Positions 34,159-42,508 of a DNA stretch of 64,000 nt are shown here, one piece after another. The stretch is from positions 33,687-97,686 of the forward strand of contig NZ_WEGJ01000025.1 of NCBI RefSeq assembly GCF_009604385.1, written 5' to 3'. Numbering within the stretch: position 1 is the first letter of the stretch; each line of letters opens with the position of its first letter. The notes under the pieces were generated by a model. That model was given only the letters and a program-made list of their open reading frames with translations. It was not told the origin of the DNA and ran no database searches. A program made the translations under genes and the position numbers. Origin of the DNA: Streptomyces smaragdinus (GTDB lineage Bacteria > Actinomycetota > Actinomycetes > Streptomycetales > Streptomycetaceae).

Positions 34159-35259
34159 ATGGAATTTCTGTTCACCCTGGCCGTCGTCGCCCTGCTCGTC
34201 GCGCTGACCGTGCGGCTGCTGCGCGGTTCCCGGGCGGGCCGCGGTGAGCTCGGCGGCTTCGGGTCCGGCGGGCGCCCCGCCGACCTCGGGGCGCAGGCCG
34301 GTTTCGTACCGGTCGAGGACCTCGACGTCCGGCTGCCCGGCCCCGACCCGGAGCTGACGGAGACCCTCGACGCGATAGCGCGCGACCACGACTGGAGCCC
34401 GGCGGCCCGGCTGCTGGCGCTCACCGGCGACGACTGGGAGCTGCGCTGGCAGCGCGTGCAGACCCTGGCCGGCGCGGCGGCGTTCGAGCTGAGGCAGCAG
34501 CCCGGTGAGGGCGGTACGTGGCTGCGCCGCTGGCGGGCCGAGGCGCCGAAGGACGCGGGCGGGGCGGAGGTGTTCGCCGAGTTCCTGGTGCGTCAGGCGT
34601 GGCTGGCGGGGTCCGGGGCCGCCGACTACCGGATCATCCTGGAGGAGGCACGCAAGGTCTGCGGGGAGGCCCGGCTGCTGCACCCCGGCAGTCCCGTACC
34701 GGACATCGTCGAGCTGACGATCGCCCGCGGGCTGGTCTACCGGCAGGCCGACTTCGAGGAGCTGTGGGCCCGTACCGAATCCGTCGCCCCCGACCACATG
34801 GGCGCGCATCTCGCCGCCCTGCAGTACGCCTGCGAGAAGTGGCACGGCTCGCGCGAGGACGCGTACGACTTCGCCGAGCGCGCCGCCGGCTCCGCGCCGG
34901 AGGGCAGCCTCCTCGCGGCGCTGCCGCTGTTCGCGGTGTACGAGCATCTGCCCGAGGTGAACATGGTGCGGGGCCTCTACCAGAGCGCCGTCGTCACCCA
35001 GGCGATCGCGGGCGCGCTGTACGCGGCGGAGCACGCGCGGGCGGACCACCCGATGCTGCCGCACGTCCGGCATCTGCTGCTGTGGTTCCTGGTGCGCGCG
35101 GAGCGGTACGCGGAGGCCGTGGACCAGGCCGCCCACGTCGACGGGTACTGCGGCGCGATCCCGTGGTCGTACCAGGAGAACCCGGCCACGGAGTACGCCC
35201 TGTACCGCGCGCTGGCCGTGGCGGGGGCGACGGGCGGGCAGCCGGTGCTCGGGGGCTGA
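34159..35259 (+). CDS. Membrane-anchored helical-repeat protein, paralogue A flanking an M48 peptidase
   Basis: A 366-residue protein: one N-terminal membrane helix (2-20), a Gly-rich linker, then a soluble all-alpha domain with TPR-like spacing. Motifs shared with the gene at 36962 are ALQYACEKWHGSREDAYDFAERAAG, GSLLAALPLFAVYEH and the ending RHLLLWFLVRAERYAEAVDQAAHVDGYCGAIPWSY. The pattern recalls DUF4034-type proteins, but I cannot confirm that. AGGA lies 6 nt upstream of the ATG. It is first in an apparent three-gene unit with the peptidase and the paralogue. Confidence 0.7.
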   Translation: MEFLFTLAVVALLVALTVRLLRGSRAGRGELGGFGSGGRPADLGAQAGFVPVEDLDVRLPGPDPELTETLDAIARDHDWSPAARLLALTGDDWELRWQRVQTLAGAAAFELRQQPGEGGTWLRRWRAEAPKDAGGAEVFAEFLVRQAWLAGSGAADYRIILEEARKVCGEARLLHPGSPVPDIVELTIARGLVYRQADFEELWARTESVAPDHMGAHLAALQYACEKWHGSREDAYDFAERAAGSAPEGSLLAALPLFAVYEHLPEVNMVRGLYQSAVVTQAIAGALYAAEHARADHPMLPHVRHLLLWFLVRAERYAEAVDQAAHVDGYCGAIPWSYQENPATEYALYRALAVAGATGGQPVLGG

Positions 35260-35336
35260 CCGGGTCCGCCGTCCGGGCGGTCGCCTATGCTCCTCACCTC
35301 AGAAGCTCGGACGACTGTCCCGGAGAGGTGACGCCC

Positions 35337-36932
35337 ATGCCAGCAGTACGCGCTTTCCTGCTGCTCGCCGGTTTCTATCTGCTGGGCGTCGTCGTCCTCG
35401 GCGTCCTCGTCGGCGCCGACGTCGCGATCTTCGCCGCCGACGTGCCGGGCTCCGCGGCCGTCAAGCTGTACGTGGTCTCGGTCCTCCTCGCGATCCCCCT
35501 GGTCCAGGGCATGCTCGCGCTGCGTACGCCGAAGGACGAGGGCGGCGACGGGCTCGTCCTCACCGAGGAGCGGCAGCCCGAGCTGTGGCACACCGTACGG
35601 ACCCTGGCCGAGCAGGCCGGCACCCCCGCGCCGGACGAGCTGGTGCTGACCGGCGACGTGAACGCCTCCGTCACCGAGAACGCCCGGCTGCTGGGCCTGC
35701 TCCCCGGCCCGCGCCGGATGCGGATCGGCGCGCCGCTGCTGGTCGGCCTGAACGAGCCCCAGCTGCACGCCGTCCTCGGCCACGAGCTCGGCCACTTCAG
35801 CAACGCCGACACCCGGCTCTCCCAGCTGACGCTGCGCGGCCGGTACACCGTCTCGCGGACCATCCAGGCCTTCCACGACCGCGCGGACAAGGCCGCCGGC
35901 CGGGAGCTGGCCAAGCAGGAGAAGCGGAACACCAAACTCACCGCCAAGGGCAAGAAGGCCAAGGCGGTCGACGCGGGGATCGCGGGCTTCAGCTACCGGC
36001 TGATGGCCAAGCCGTTCATCGGGTACGCGCACTTCTACCTGCGGGTGACGCTCAAGGACGGCCGCGCCCAGGAGCTGGCCGCCGACCGCATCGCGGCGAA
36101 GATAGCCGGGCGGGACGTCACGGCGTCCGCGCTGCGCCAGATACCCGTGCTGGACGCGGCGTACGGCTTCTACATGGAGTCGTACGCGACCCTCGGCACC
36201 GGCGCCGGACTGCTGCCCCCGCCGGGCGAGGTGTTCGGCGGCCTGCGCCATCTGCTCGCCGCCCGCGGCGAGGAGCTCGCCCGGCTGCGCGCCGGCGCCC
36301 CGCGCGAGGAGCTCTCCCCGTACGACTCCCACCCGCCGATCGCCGACCGCGTCGCCCTGCTGGGGCAGCTGCCCGACGACGGCCGCGGACTGCCGCCGGC
36401 CCGCCCGGCGATCGCGGTGCTGCGCGACCCGGCGCGGGTGCTGGCGGAGCTGGAGGACGCGGTCCTCACGGCGGAGGCGCGCGGGCTGGAGCGCGTCGAC
36501 TGGGGGCAGCTGGTGCACCGGTCGCTGCGTACGTACGTCGACCGCGGCGCCGAACCCCTGCGCACGGCGACCGCGGAGGTCACCGGCGGGCCCGGGACCC
36601 TGGACGCGCTGCTGTGGGCGGTGGACAACGGGCAGCAGTGGGCGGTCGTCGACAAGCTCCCCAAGTCCGCCGAGGCGGCGTCCGCCACCGGCCGCGCGGC
36701 CCGCGAGTTCGCCCGCCCCCGGCTGCGCTCGGGCCTGAAGTCCCTCACCGTGCTGGCGCTGGTGGACGCCCAGCAGGCGTGGTGGGAGCTGGCGTGGCAC
36801 ACCGAGGCCGTACTGCGGCTGCCGCAGGGGTACGAGCAGCGCCTGGACAAGGCACTGGACGCGGCCGTCTCCGACACCCCCAACACGGGGCCGCTGCGGA
36901 CGATGCTGCCGCAGTCGGCGCCGGCTCTCTGA
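35337..36932 (+). CDS. M48 family membrane metallopeptidase
   Basis: A 531-residue protein. Two N-terminal membrane helices (about 5-30 and 42-62) precede the zinc-protease domain with HELGHFSNADTRLSQ; the two His and a downstream Glu (DGRAQELAADRIA) are the zinc ligands and Glu of HExxH is catalytic. The arrangement resembles HtpX/Ste24 without the second pair of helices. The C-terminal about 250 residues have no recognised domain. ATG 35337 follows GGAGAGG by 8 nt. Flanked by two paralogous helical membrane proteins on the same strand; all three may form one complex for membrane-protein quality control or signalling. Confidence 0.85.
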   Translation: MPAVRAFLLLAGFYLLGVVVLGVLVGADVAIFAADVPGSAAVKLYVVSVLLAIPLVQGMLALRTPKDEGGDGLVLTEERQPELWHTVRTLAEQAGTPAPDELVLTGDVNASVTENARLLGLLPGPRRMRIGAPLLVGLNEPQLHAVLGHELGHFSNADTRLSQLTLRGRYTVSRTIQAFHDRADKAAGRELAKQEKRNTKLTAKGKKAKAVDAGIAGFSYRLMAKPFIGYAHFYLRVTLKDGRAQELAADRIAAKIAGRDVTASALRQIPVLDAAYGFYMESYATLGTGAGLLPPPGEVFGGLRHLLAARGEELARLRAGAPREELSPYDSHPPIADRVALLGQLPDDGRGLPPARPAIAVLRDPARVLAELEDAVLTAEARGLERVDWGQLVHRSLRTYVDRGAEPLRTATAEVTGGPGTLDALLWAVDNGQQWAVVDKLPKSAEAASATGRAAREFARPRLRSGLKSLTVLALVDAQQAWWELAWHTEAVLRLPQGYEQRLDKALDAAVSDTPNTGPLRTMLPQSAPAL

Positions 36933-36961
36933 TCTCTCCCGCACATCTCGAACGGAAACCG

Positions 36962-38068
36962 ATGGACCGCCTGATCGTCCCTGTCCTCAGCCTCGTCGTC
37001 GCGATCGCGTTCTACGCGTACAAGGCGCACCGGAGCCGGGGCGCCGCCCCCGCCCGCACGCCCCGGCCGGCCGGGCGCGGGAAGCAGTCCGCCGGCTCCG
37101 TCCGGCTGGGCTTCGTACCGCCGGAGCGCCTCGACGCGGACCGCGACCAGCCCGCCGACCCGCGCGACGGGGCGGTACGGGCCGCGGTCCGCGCCGGGGA
37201 CTGGCAGGCGGCGGCGACGTATCTCGCGGAGGCCGGGGGCGACTGGCAGGAGCGCTACCACCGGGCCGGTCAGCTGGCCGCGGAGGCCGCGAAGGACGAC
37301 GCGTGGCTGCTGGCGTGGCGGCAGGCCCACCCGCACGACCCGGGGGCGGCGCTGGTCAACGCGGACGCGCTGATCGACCTGGCGTGGGCGATCCGCGGCA
37401 ACGGGCTGGGGAGCACGGTGGGCGAGGAGTCGGCGCGCCGGTTCCACGAGGTGCTGCACCGGGCGCGGCAGGCGTGCGCCGAGGCGCAGGCGCTGGGGGG
37501 CGGCGACCCGAGCCCGTACATCGTGGAGATGGCGCTGGCGATGGGGCTGGGCTACCCGCACGAGCGGATGCGCGAGCTGTGGGCGGAGACGGAGAAGCGC
37601 GACCCGTACCACCTGGGGGCGTACACGCGGGCGCTGCAGTACTGGTGCGCGAAGTGGCGGGGCTCGCACGAGGAGTCGTTCGCCTTCGCCGCGACGGCGG
37701 CCTCGCGGGCGTATCCCGGGTCGCTGCTGACGCTGCTCCCGCTGTACGCGCACTTCGAGTACGAGACGTCGCAGGACGACCTGGACCCGGACGAGTACTA
37801 CAAGCGCCCGGAGATAGTCGCGGCGGTGGACGCCTGCCTCGCGGACGTCGCGGCGGCCCCGCCCCACAACCGCCGGGTGCCGCAGGTCCGCCACTTCCTG
37901 GCCTGGTGCCTGTACTGGCAGGACCGCTATCCGGAGGCGGTGGAGCAGTTCCGCCTGATCGACGGCTATGCGGGCGCGACGCCGTGGGACTACGCGTCGG
38001 ACCCGGTCAAGCGGTACACGGAGATCCGGGACTACTGCGCGGACCGGGTGGTGGAGGCGGGGGTCTGA
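36962..38068 (+). CDS. Membrane-anchored helical-repeat protein, paralogue B flanking an M48 peptidase
   Basis: A 368-residue relative of the protein at 34159: N-terminal helix (4-20), Arg/Ala/Pro linker, then SVRLGFVPPERLDAD, matching the other's AGFVPVEDLDV. Shared cores are ALQYWCAKWRGSHEESFAFAATAA, PGSLLTLLPLYAHFEY and RHFLAWCLYWQDRYPEAVEQFRLIDGYAGATPWDY. It starts 29 bp after the peptidase gene, so it is co-transcribed. Function unknown. Confidence 0.7.
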   Translation: MDRLIVPVLSLVVAIAFYAYKAHRSRGAAPARTPRPAGRGKQSAGSVRLGFVPPERLDADRDQPADPRDGAVRAAVRAGDWQAAATYLAEAGGDWQERYHRAGQLAAEAAKDDAWLLAWRQAHPHDPGAALVNADALIDLAWAIRGNGLGSTVGEESARRFHEVLHRARQACAEAQALGGGDPSPYIVEMALAMGLGYPHERMRELWAETEKRDPYHLGAYTRALQYWCAKWRGSHEESFAFAATAASRAYPGSLLTLLPLYAHFEYETSQDDLDPDEYYKRPEIVAAVDACLADVAAAPPHNRRVPQVRHFLAWCLYWQDRYPEAVEQFRLIDGYAGATPWDYASDPVKRYTEIRDYCADRVVEAGV

Positions 38069-38127
38069 GCGACGCACGGGGGTCTCCGTCCGCGTTTCCG
38101 GCACCCTCGCCCCCCGTCAGTAGGGGC

Positions 38128-38433
38128 TCATACGGCGCCGAGCGGTGGATCGAGCTGTGCGCTGACGGCGTCGAGAACTGCGATGTGACCTCCACGGCTT
38201 GTCGGACGCAGACCTTGATTCTCCAGGACAGCGACCAGCGCCTTGCGGGCTGCGTCGTACAGCAGTTGGTAGGCCCCGATGGCGTCGATGGCCGTAATCG
38301 CTTCGGCAGCGGCCAGATGGTTGCGGGACTGCTCGAGCAGATTGTCGGCCTGTATGCGGCTCGCCGGCAGACGTTCGAGTTCGCCACGCGTGAGCATGCC
38401 GTCCAGCATCGCCCGTCCCTGCTGCCACTTCAT
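38128..38433 (-). CDS. HEPN-domain protein, possible toxin (short SAV_6107-like form)
   Basis: A 101-residue all-alpha protein starting MKWQQGRAMLDGMLTRGELE. The helical pattern and AYQLLYDAARKALVAVLENQGLRPTSRGGH match HEPN proteins; Arg76 and His83 fit the ribonuclease motif R-X4-6-H. Related actinobacterial proteins continue about 50 residues further, so this copy may be C-terminally truncated by a stop after PPLGAV. Its ATG overlaps the stop of the nucleotidyltransferase gene as ATGA, the classic arrangement of MNT-HEPN pairs (type VII toxin-antitoxin, MntA-HepT). Confidence 0.7.
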   Translation of the reverse strand: MKWQQGRAMLDGMLTRGELERLPASRIQADNLLEQSRNHLAAAEAITAIDAIGAYQLLYDAARKALVAVLENQGLRPTSRGGHIAVLDAVSAQLDPPLGAV

Positions 38434-39032
38434 ACGTTTCTCCCGTGCTCGTGCTGCGCCTCCAGGCGCACCATGGGTCGCTCGCGTACCGACGTGAGGA
38501 AGGGGTCGTCGCCGGGGGCGAGCCAGCGTTCCGGGGACACCCGGTGAACATTCACCTCACGTCCCAGCACCCGTTCCGCCGCACGCGCGGCCTCGTACAG
38601 TTCGTCCGCGTCGGGCCCCCCGACGACCAGGACATCCACATCGTTCGGAACCCCACCGCGCCGGCCCGAGTACCGAGCCGCCCAGGAACCGTAGATGTAC
38701 GCCTCCTCTATCCCGTCGACCTCTGCCAGCAGACCGCCGAGAACGACGATCGGCCCGTAGGTGAGAGCAAGCAGCTCCGTGAGGGCAGGTGCCAGGCGCC
38801 CCTCGGTATCGGCACGCAGCAGCCTCAGCGTCCCCCGCCGTCGCTCCAGAACCAATCCACCCTCGATGAGGCGGGATGCCTCCCTGCTCGCCGTGGCCGA
38901 GGAGACGCCGAAGCGCCCGGCCAGTTCCGTCAGCGACGCCTCCTCCCCCGGGTGGAGATAGAGCCAGGCCAGCAGCTCCCCCTGGAAGGAACTGCGCAGT
39001 ATGGGCAGCAGCGCCGGAGCTGGAGTCTTCAT
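38430..39032 (-). CDS. Winged-helix plus minimal nucleotidyltransferase, MntA-like antitoxin
   Basis: A 200-residue two-domain protein. Residues 15-75 form a winged helix of the ArsR/MarR type (ASLTELAGRFGVSSATASREASRLIEGGLV); residues about 95-200 are a minimal nucleotidyltransferase with GS at 115-116 and DVD at 131-133. The spacing is longer than in canonical MntA (GSX10DXD). In type VII systems MntA adenylylates and silences the HEPN RNase; the HTH here suggests it also autoregulates. ATG 39032 starts the conserved region; a longer frame upstream covers an inverted repeat. No clear ribosome site. Confidence 0.75.
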   Translation of the reverse strand: MKTPAPALLPILRSSFQGELLAWLYLHPGEEASLTELAGRFGVSSATASREASRLIEGGLVLERRRGTLRLLRADTEGRLAPALTELLALTYGPIVVLGGLLAEVDGIEEAYIYGSWAARYSGRRGGVPNDVDVLVVGGPDADELYEAARAAERVLGREVNVHRVSPERWLAPGDDPFLTSVRERPMVRLEAQHEHGRNV

Positions 39033-39049
39033 AAAGCGAAGAATACCTT

Positions 39050-39070
39050 GCAGGAAATGCAATGTCCTGC
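39050..39070. promoter_or_regulatory. Inverted repeat GCAGGA-N9-TCCTGC upstream of the MNT-HEPN pair
   Basis: A dyad lies 18-38 bp before the MNT start in a relatively AT-rich stretch; natural candidate operator for the protein's own winged helix. Confidence 0.45.
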
Positions 39071-39200
39071 GCTCACTCGATCGGGGGATGGAACGGGACT
39101 GCGCCCGGCGGACAGCCGCTGCCGTGCGGGCGGGGTTTCTCATCCCCCTCTCACCCCCGCCTAAGGATTACGTCAAAGAACCGGGCCTAGCTTCCCCGGC

Positions 39201-40643
39201 ATGTTCTTCACCTATTTGCGGCGTGAGTTGCGCCGGCGCAGGAAAGCGGCCGTCGTGGTCGCGTTGGGGTTGGCGCTCGGGATCGGGCTGGTCATCACCG
39301 TGGCGTCCGTGTCCACCGGGATGCGGGACGCTCAGGACGAGGTGCTGCATTCCCTGTACGGGGTGGGCACCGATCTCACCGTCACCAAGGAGAAGGCCGA
39401 GGCCGAGGAAGGCGGGGCCAAGCCGCAGCGGTTCAGTATCGGGGGTGGGGCCGATGGTGAGGACACCAAGCGGACCGACGACAATCTGATGCCGCTCGGC
39501 GGATTCGAGAACCTCGACGACAGCGTCGTCGACCAGGTGCGGCAGCAGGACGGCGTCGCCGCCGCCGTCGGGGCGCTGGCGCTCACCGACATGCAGTTCA
39601 AGGGCGAGTTCAAGCCCGGGGAGATCAAGCAGGACCAGCCGGAGCCCGGGGAGAAGCCCAAGGAGCGGCGGATGTTCGTCGGGGGCGGCGGCGCGGACGT
39701 CGACGTCGACTCCTTCACCGTGACCGGCGTCGACGTCACCGAGTCCGGCGTCGGGCCGCTGTCGTCGTCGAAGATCAGCGGCGGGAGCGGGTTCACGGCC
39801 TCCGACACCAACGCGCTGAAGGCCGTCGTCGACAGCGCGTACGCCAAGGACAAGGACCTCCAGGTCGGGGACACCGTCACCATCAAGGGCAAGAAGTTCG
39901 AGGTCAGCGGGATCGCCACCGCCGACACCGGGGCCTCCGTCTCCAACGTCTACATCCCGCTGAAGCGCGCCCAGGACCTCGCCGACGTCGACATGAAGGG
40001 GAAGGTCTCCACGGTCTACGTCAAGGCCGACAGCTCCGACGACATCGGCGCCGTGAAGAGCGCGATCGACAAGAACGTCGACGGCGCCACCGTCACCTCC
40101 TCCGCCGACCTCGCCGAGCAGGTCTCCGGGAATCTGTCCACCGCCTCCGACCTGGCCAACAACATCGGCAAGTGGCTCTCGATCGCGGTGCTGATCGCCG
40201 CGTTCCTCGTCGCCGGGCTGCTGACGATGTCCGCCGTGTCGCGGCGGGTGCGCGAGTTCGGCACGCTGAAGGCCGTCGGCTGGCGCAGCGGCCGGGTCGT
40301 ACGGCAGGTCATGGGCGAGGCCTTCGTCAACGGCATCATCGGCGGCGCGCTCGGCATCGCCCTCGGCGTCGGCGGCGCGTGGCTGGTGTCCACCGTCGCC
40401 CCGACCCTCACCGCCACCACCGGCGGCGAGCAGGGCGGGCCCGGCGGCGGGCCGGGCCCCATCGGCAAGGCGCTGCGGTCCGCGAACGAGAGCGTCGAGA
40501 TCGCCCTCCACGCCCCCGTCACCCTCGACGTGATCGTGCTGGCCGTGGTCCTCGCCGCCGCCGGCGGCATCATCGCCGGCTGCTTCGGCGGCTGGCGCGC
40601 GGCGCGCCTGCGCCCGGCGGACGCGCTGCGGCGCGTCGAGTGA
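39201..40643 (+). CDS. ABC transporter permease, FtsX/MacB type
   Basis: A 480-residue membrane protein: N-terminal helix (about 15-38), a large extracytoplasmic domain (residues 40-325) with MacB-like periplasmic-core features, then three helices in the FtsX region (LSIAVLIAAFLVAGLLTMSAVSRRVREFGTLKAVGWR, IIGGALGIALGVGGAWLVSTV, LDVIVLAVVLAAAGGIIAGCFGGWRAARLRPADALRR). The start is at ATG 39201. Co-transcribed with the ATPase at 40679. MacB-like transporters move or signal across the envelope rather than import; substrate unknown. Confidence 0.88.
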   Translation: MFFTYLRRELRRRRKAAVVVALGLALGIGLVITVASVSTGMRDAQDEVLHSLYGVGTDLTVTKEKAEAEEGGAKPQRFSIGGGADGEDTKRTDDNLMPLGGFENLDDSVVDQVRQQDGVAAAVGALALTDMQFKGEFKPGEIKQDQPEPGEKPKERRMFVGGGGADVDVDSFTVTGVDVTESGVGPLSSSKISGGSGFTASDTNALKAVVDSAYAKDKDLQVGDTVTIKGKKFEVSGIATADTGASVSNVYIPLKRAQDLADVDMKGKVSTVYVKADSSDDIGAVKSAIDKNVDGATVTSSADLAEQVSGNLSTASDLANNIGKWLSIAVLIAAFLVAGLLTMSAVSRRVREFGTLKAVGWRSGRVVRQVMGEAFVNGIIGGALGIALGVGGAWLVSTVAPTLTATTGGEQGGPGGGPGPIGKALRSANESVEIALHAPVTLDVIVLAVVLAAAGGIIAGCFGGWRAARLRPADALRRVE

Positions 40644-40678
40644 CCCCCGCCCCCACCCGAACCCAGGAGCACCCGGCC

Positions 40679-41362
40679 ATGTACAGACTGAGCGGCGTCA
40701 GCAAACGCTACCGGCGCGGCAAGCAGACCATCGACGCCCTCGACGGCATCGACCTCACCATCGACCAGGGCGACAAGCTCGTCGTCCAGGGGCCCACCGG
40801 CGGCGGCAAGTCGACGCTGCTGCAGATGCTCGGCGGCCTCGACAAACCCACCGCGGGATCCGTCGAGCTCGACGGCACGGATCTGGCGAAGCTGTCGGAG
40901 GCGCGGCTGACGAAGGTCCGCGCGAGCACCATCGGGTTCGTGTTCCAGTCGTGGAACCTGATCCCCACCCTCAACGCCCGGGAGAACGTGGAGGCCGCGC
41001 TGGTCCCCCTCGGCGTACGGGCGAAGGAGCGGCGGCGGCGCGCGGCCGGGGCACTGGAGTCCGTGGGGCTCGGCGAGCGGCTGACGCATCTGCCGAGCGA
41101 GCTGTCCGGCGGCCAGCAGCAGCGCGTCGCGATCGCCCGCGCCATCGTCAAGGAACCCAAGGTGCTGCTCGCGGACGAGCCCACCGGGAACCTCGACGAG
41201 GACATGCGGGACGAGATCATGGCCGTCCTGGAGTCGCTGTGGCGCGAACGGGGGCTGACGTTCGTGATGGTCACGCACGACAGCTCCATCGCCCGCAAGG
41301 CACCCCGGCTGGCGGTGATCCGCAAGGGACACATCAAGGTCAGCGAGAACACGCGGGCCTGA
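40679..41362 (+). CDS. ABC transporter ATP-binding protein, LolD/MacB type
   Basis: A 227-residue ATPase: Walker A GPTGGGKST, signature LSGGQQQRVAIARA, Walker B VLLADEPTGNLD, switch His in VMVTHD. This is the MacB/LolD pattern and pairs with the FtsX-type permease 35 bp upstream. AGGAG lies 9 nt before the ATG. Confidence 0.92.
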   Translation: MYRLSGVSKRYRRGKQTIDALDGIDLTIDQGDKLVVQGPTGGGKSTLLQMLGGLDKPTAGSVELDGTDLAKLSEARLTKVRASTIGFVFQSWNLIPTLNARENVEAALVPLGVRAKERRRRAAGALESVGLGERLTHLPSELSGGQQQRVAIARAIVKEPKVLLADEPTGNLDEDMRDEIMAVLESLWRERGLTFVMVTHDSSIARKAPRLAVIRKGHIKVSENTRA

Positions 41363-41400
41363 CGGCGGCGGTACGGGCGGGACTCGCGTGACCCGCCGAT

Positions 41401-41415
41401 TTCGCCTTCGGCAGA
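41401..41415. promoter_or_regulatory. PopR-like half-conserved box upstream of popR
   Basis: TTCGCC-TTC-GGCAGA keeps the right half and spacing of the TCTGCC-N3-GGCAGA box found twice before clpP3. It ends 51 bp before the popR start, compatible with autoregulation. Confidence 0.5.
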
Positions 41416-41446
41416 GCGCCCGGCCGACCACCCCCCGGCCGGGCGC
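41416..41446. terminator. Terminator after the FtsX/MacB transporter operon
   Basis: GCGCCCGGCCG (41416-41426) pairs perfectly with CGGCCGGGCGC (41436-41446). It lies between the ABC operon and popR. Confidence 0.7.
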
Positions 41447-41454
41447 CCGGCGCC

Positions 41455-41460
41455 TACGCT
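41455..41460 (+). promoter_or_regulatory. Leaderless -10 element of popR
   Basis: TACGCT ends 6 nt before the ATG at 41467; no ribosome site is present. Confidence 0.55.
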
Positions 41461-41466
41461 GAGCGG

Positions 41467-41889
41467 ATGGCCTCCGAAGCGCACAAGCCCGCCGCCCGCG
41501 TCATCCCCCTGCGCCCGCTCGCCCCGCGTGAACCCCACGACCCCCGCGAGCCCAGCGCCCCGGCACCCGCCCCGAGGGAGCCCCTGTGGCGCGACCTCGT
41601 CGGCGACGTGCTGCGCCGGGAGCGGCTGACGCAGGGGCGGACGCTGAAGGACGTGGCGGAGGACGCCCGGATCTCCATGCCGTACCTCTCCGAGCTGGAG
41701 CGGGGCCGCAAGGAGGCCTCCTCGGAGGTCCTGGCCGCCGCCGCCCGCGCCCTCGGCCTGGGGCTGGCGGACGTACTGGCGCGGGCGCACGGCGAGCTGG
41801 TCCGGCTCACGACGACGGTGGCGCCGGCCCGTGCGGTGCCCGGTCGCCGGCCGGGCGGCGGGCCGGGCGCGATGTGCCTGGCGGCCTGA
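41467..41889 (+). CDS. popR: PopR, XRE-family activator of clpP3-clpP4
   Basis: A 140-residue regulator of the ClgR/PopR family. A Pro-rich N-terminal arm (1-40) precedes the helix-turn-helix (about 48-105, RLTQGRTLKDVAEDARISMPYLSELERGRKEASSEVL). It ends in Leu-Ala-Ala, the ClpP degradation tag known for S. lividans PopR, which makes the activator unstable when ClpP1/P2 are active. Location next to convergent clpP4 and the perfect boxes before clpP3 fit the described system. The transcript appears leaderless. Confidence 0.88.
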   Translation: MASEAHKPAARVIPLRPLAPREPHDPREPSAPAPAPREPLWRDLVGDVLRRERLTQGRTLKDVAEDARISMPYLSELERGRKEASSEVLAAAARALGLGLADVLARAHGELVRLTTTVAPARAVPGRRPGGGPGAMCLAA

Positions 41890-41901
41890 GCGCCCCGGAG
41901 G

Positions 41902-42498
41902 TCACATCGGCCGCCGGCTGAGCACCGCGTCCGCGAGCCCGTACGCCACCGCCTCCTCTGCGGTGAACACCTTGTCGCGGTCCATGTCCGCCCGCAGCGA
42001 GGCCAGATCGTGCCCGGTGTGCTCGGACAGCACCTCCTCCACCTGGCTGCGGATCCGCAGCAACTCCTTGGCCTGCAGCGTCAGATCGGAGACCGTCCCC
42101 CGGCTGCCCCCGCTCGCCGGCTGCCCGAGCAGCACCCGGGCGTGCGAGAGGACCGCGCGCCGGCCCTTGTCGCCCCCGGCGAGGAGGACGGCGGCGGTGG
42201 ACGCGGCCTGGCCGACGCAGAGGGTGGAGATGGGGGCGGTGACGTAGCTCATCGTGTCGTAGATGGCCATGAGCGAGGTGAAGGAGCCGCCGGGCGAGTT
42301 GATGTAGAAGGAGATCTCCCGGTCGGGGTTCTCCGACTCCAGGTGCAGCAGCTGGGCGATGACGACGTTGGCGACGCCGTCGTCGATCTCCGTGCCGAGG
42401 AAGATGATCCGCTCGGACAGCAGCCGGCTGTAGATGTCGTACGCGCGCTCGCCGTGCGCGGTGCGCTCGACGACGGTCGGGATCGTGTACTGGCTCAT
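41902..42498 (-). CDS. clpP4: ClpP4, second subunit of the ClpP3P4 protease; lacks the catalytic histidine
   Basis: A 198-residue ClpP homologue. The head and handle regions are typical (INSPGGSFTSLMAIYDTM). The nucleophile Ser100 lies in GQAASTAAVLL and Asp171 in LRADMDRDKVF, but the position of the active-site His (MHQP in ClpP3) is Gly125 in RVLLGQPASGG. The subunit is therefore probably non-catalytic and would act structurally in a mixed ring with ClpP3. It starts 10 bp after the clpP3 stop, and is one operon with it. Confidence 0.9.
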   Translation of the reverse strand: MSQYTIPTVVERTAHGERAYDIYSRLLSERIIFLGTEIDDGVANVVIAQLLHLESENPDREISFYINSPGGSFTSLMAIYDTMSYVTAPISTLCVGQAASTAAVLLAGGDKGRRAVLSHARVLLGQPASGGSRGTVSDLTLQAKELLRIRSQVEEVLSEHTGHDLASLRADMDRDKVFTAEEAVAYGLADAVLSRRPM

Positions 42499-42508
42499 CG
42501 CGGTGTCC

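Noticed and set aside
38117..38551. Alternative minus-strand frame across the HEPN/MNT junction
   Set aside because: The coupled HEPN and MNT frames explain the sequence with recognisable motifs.
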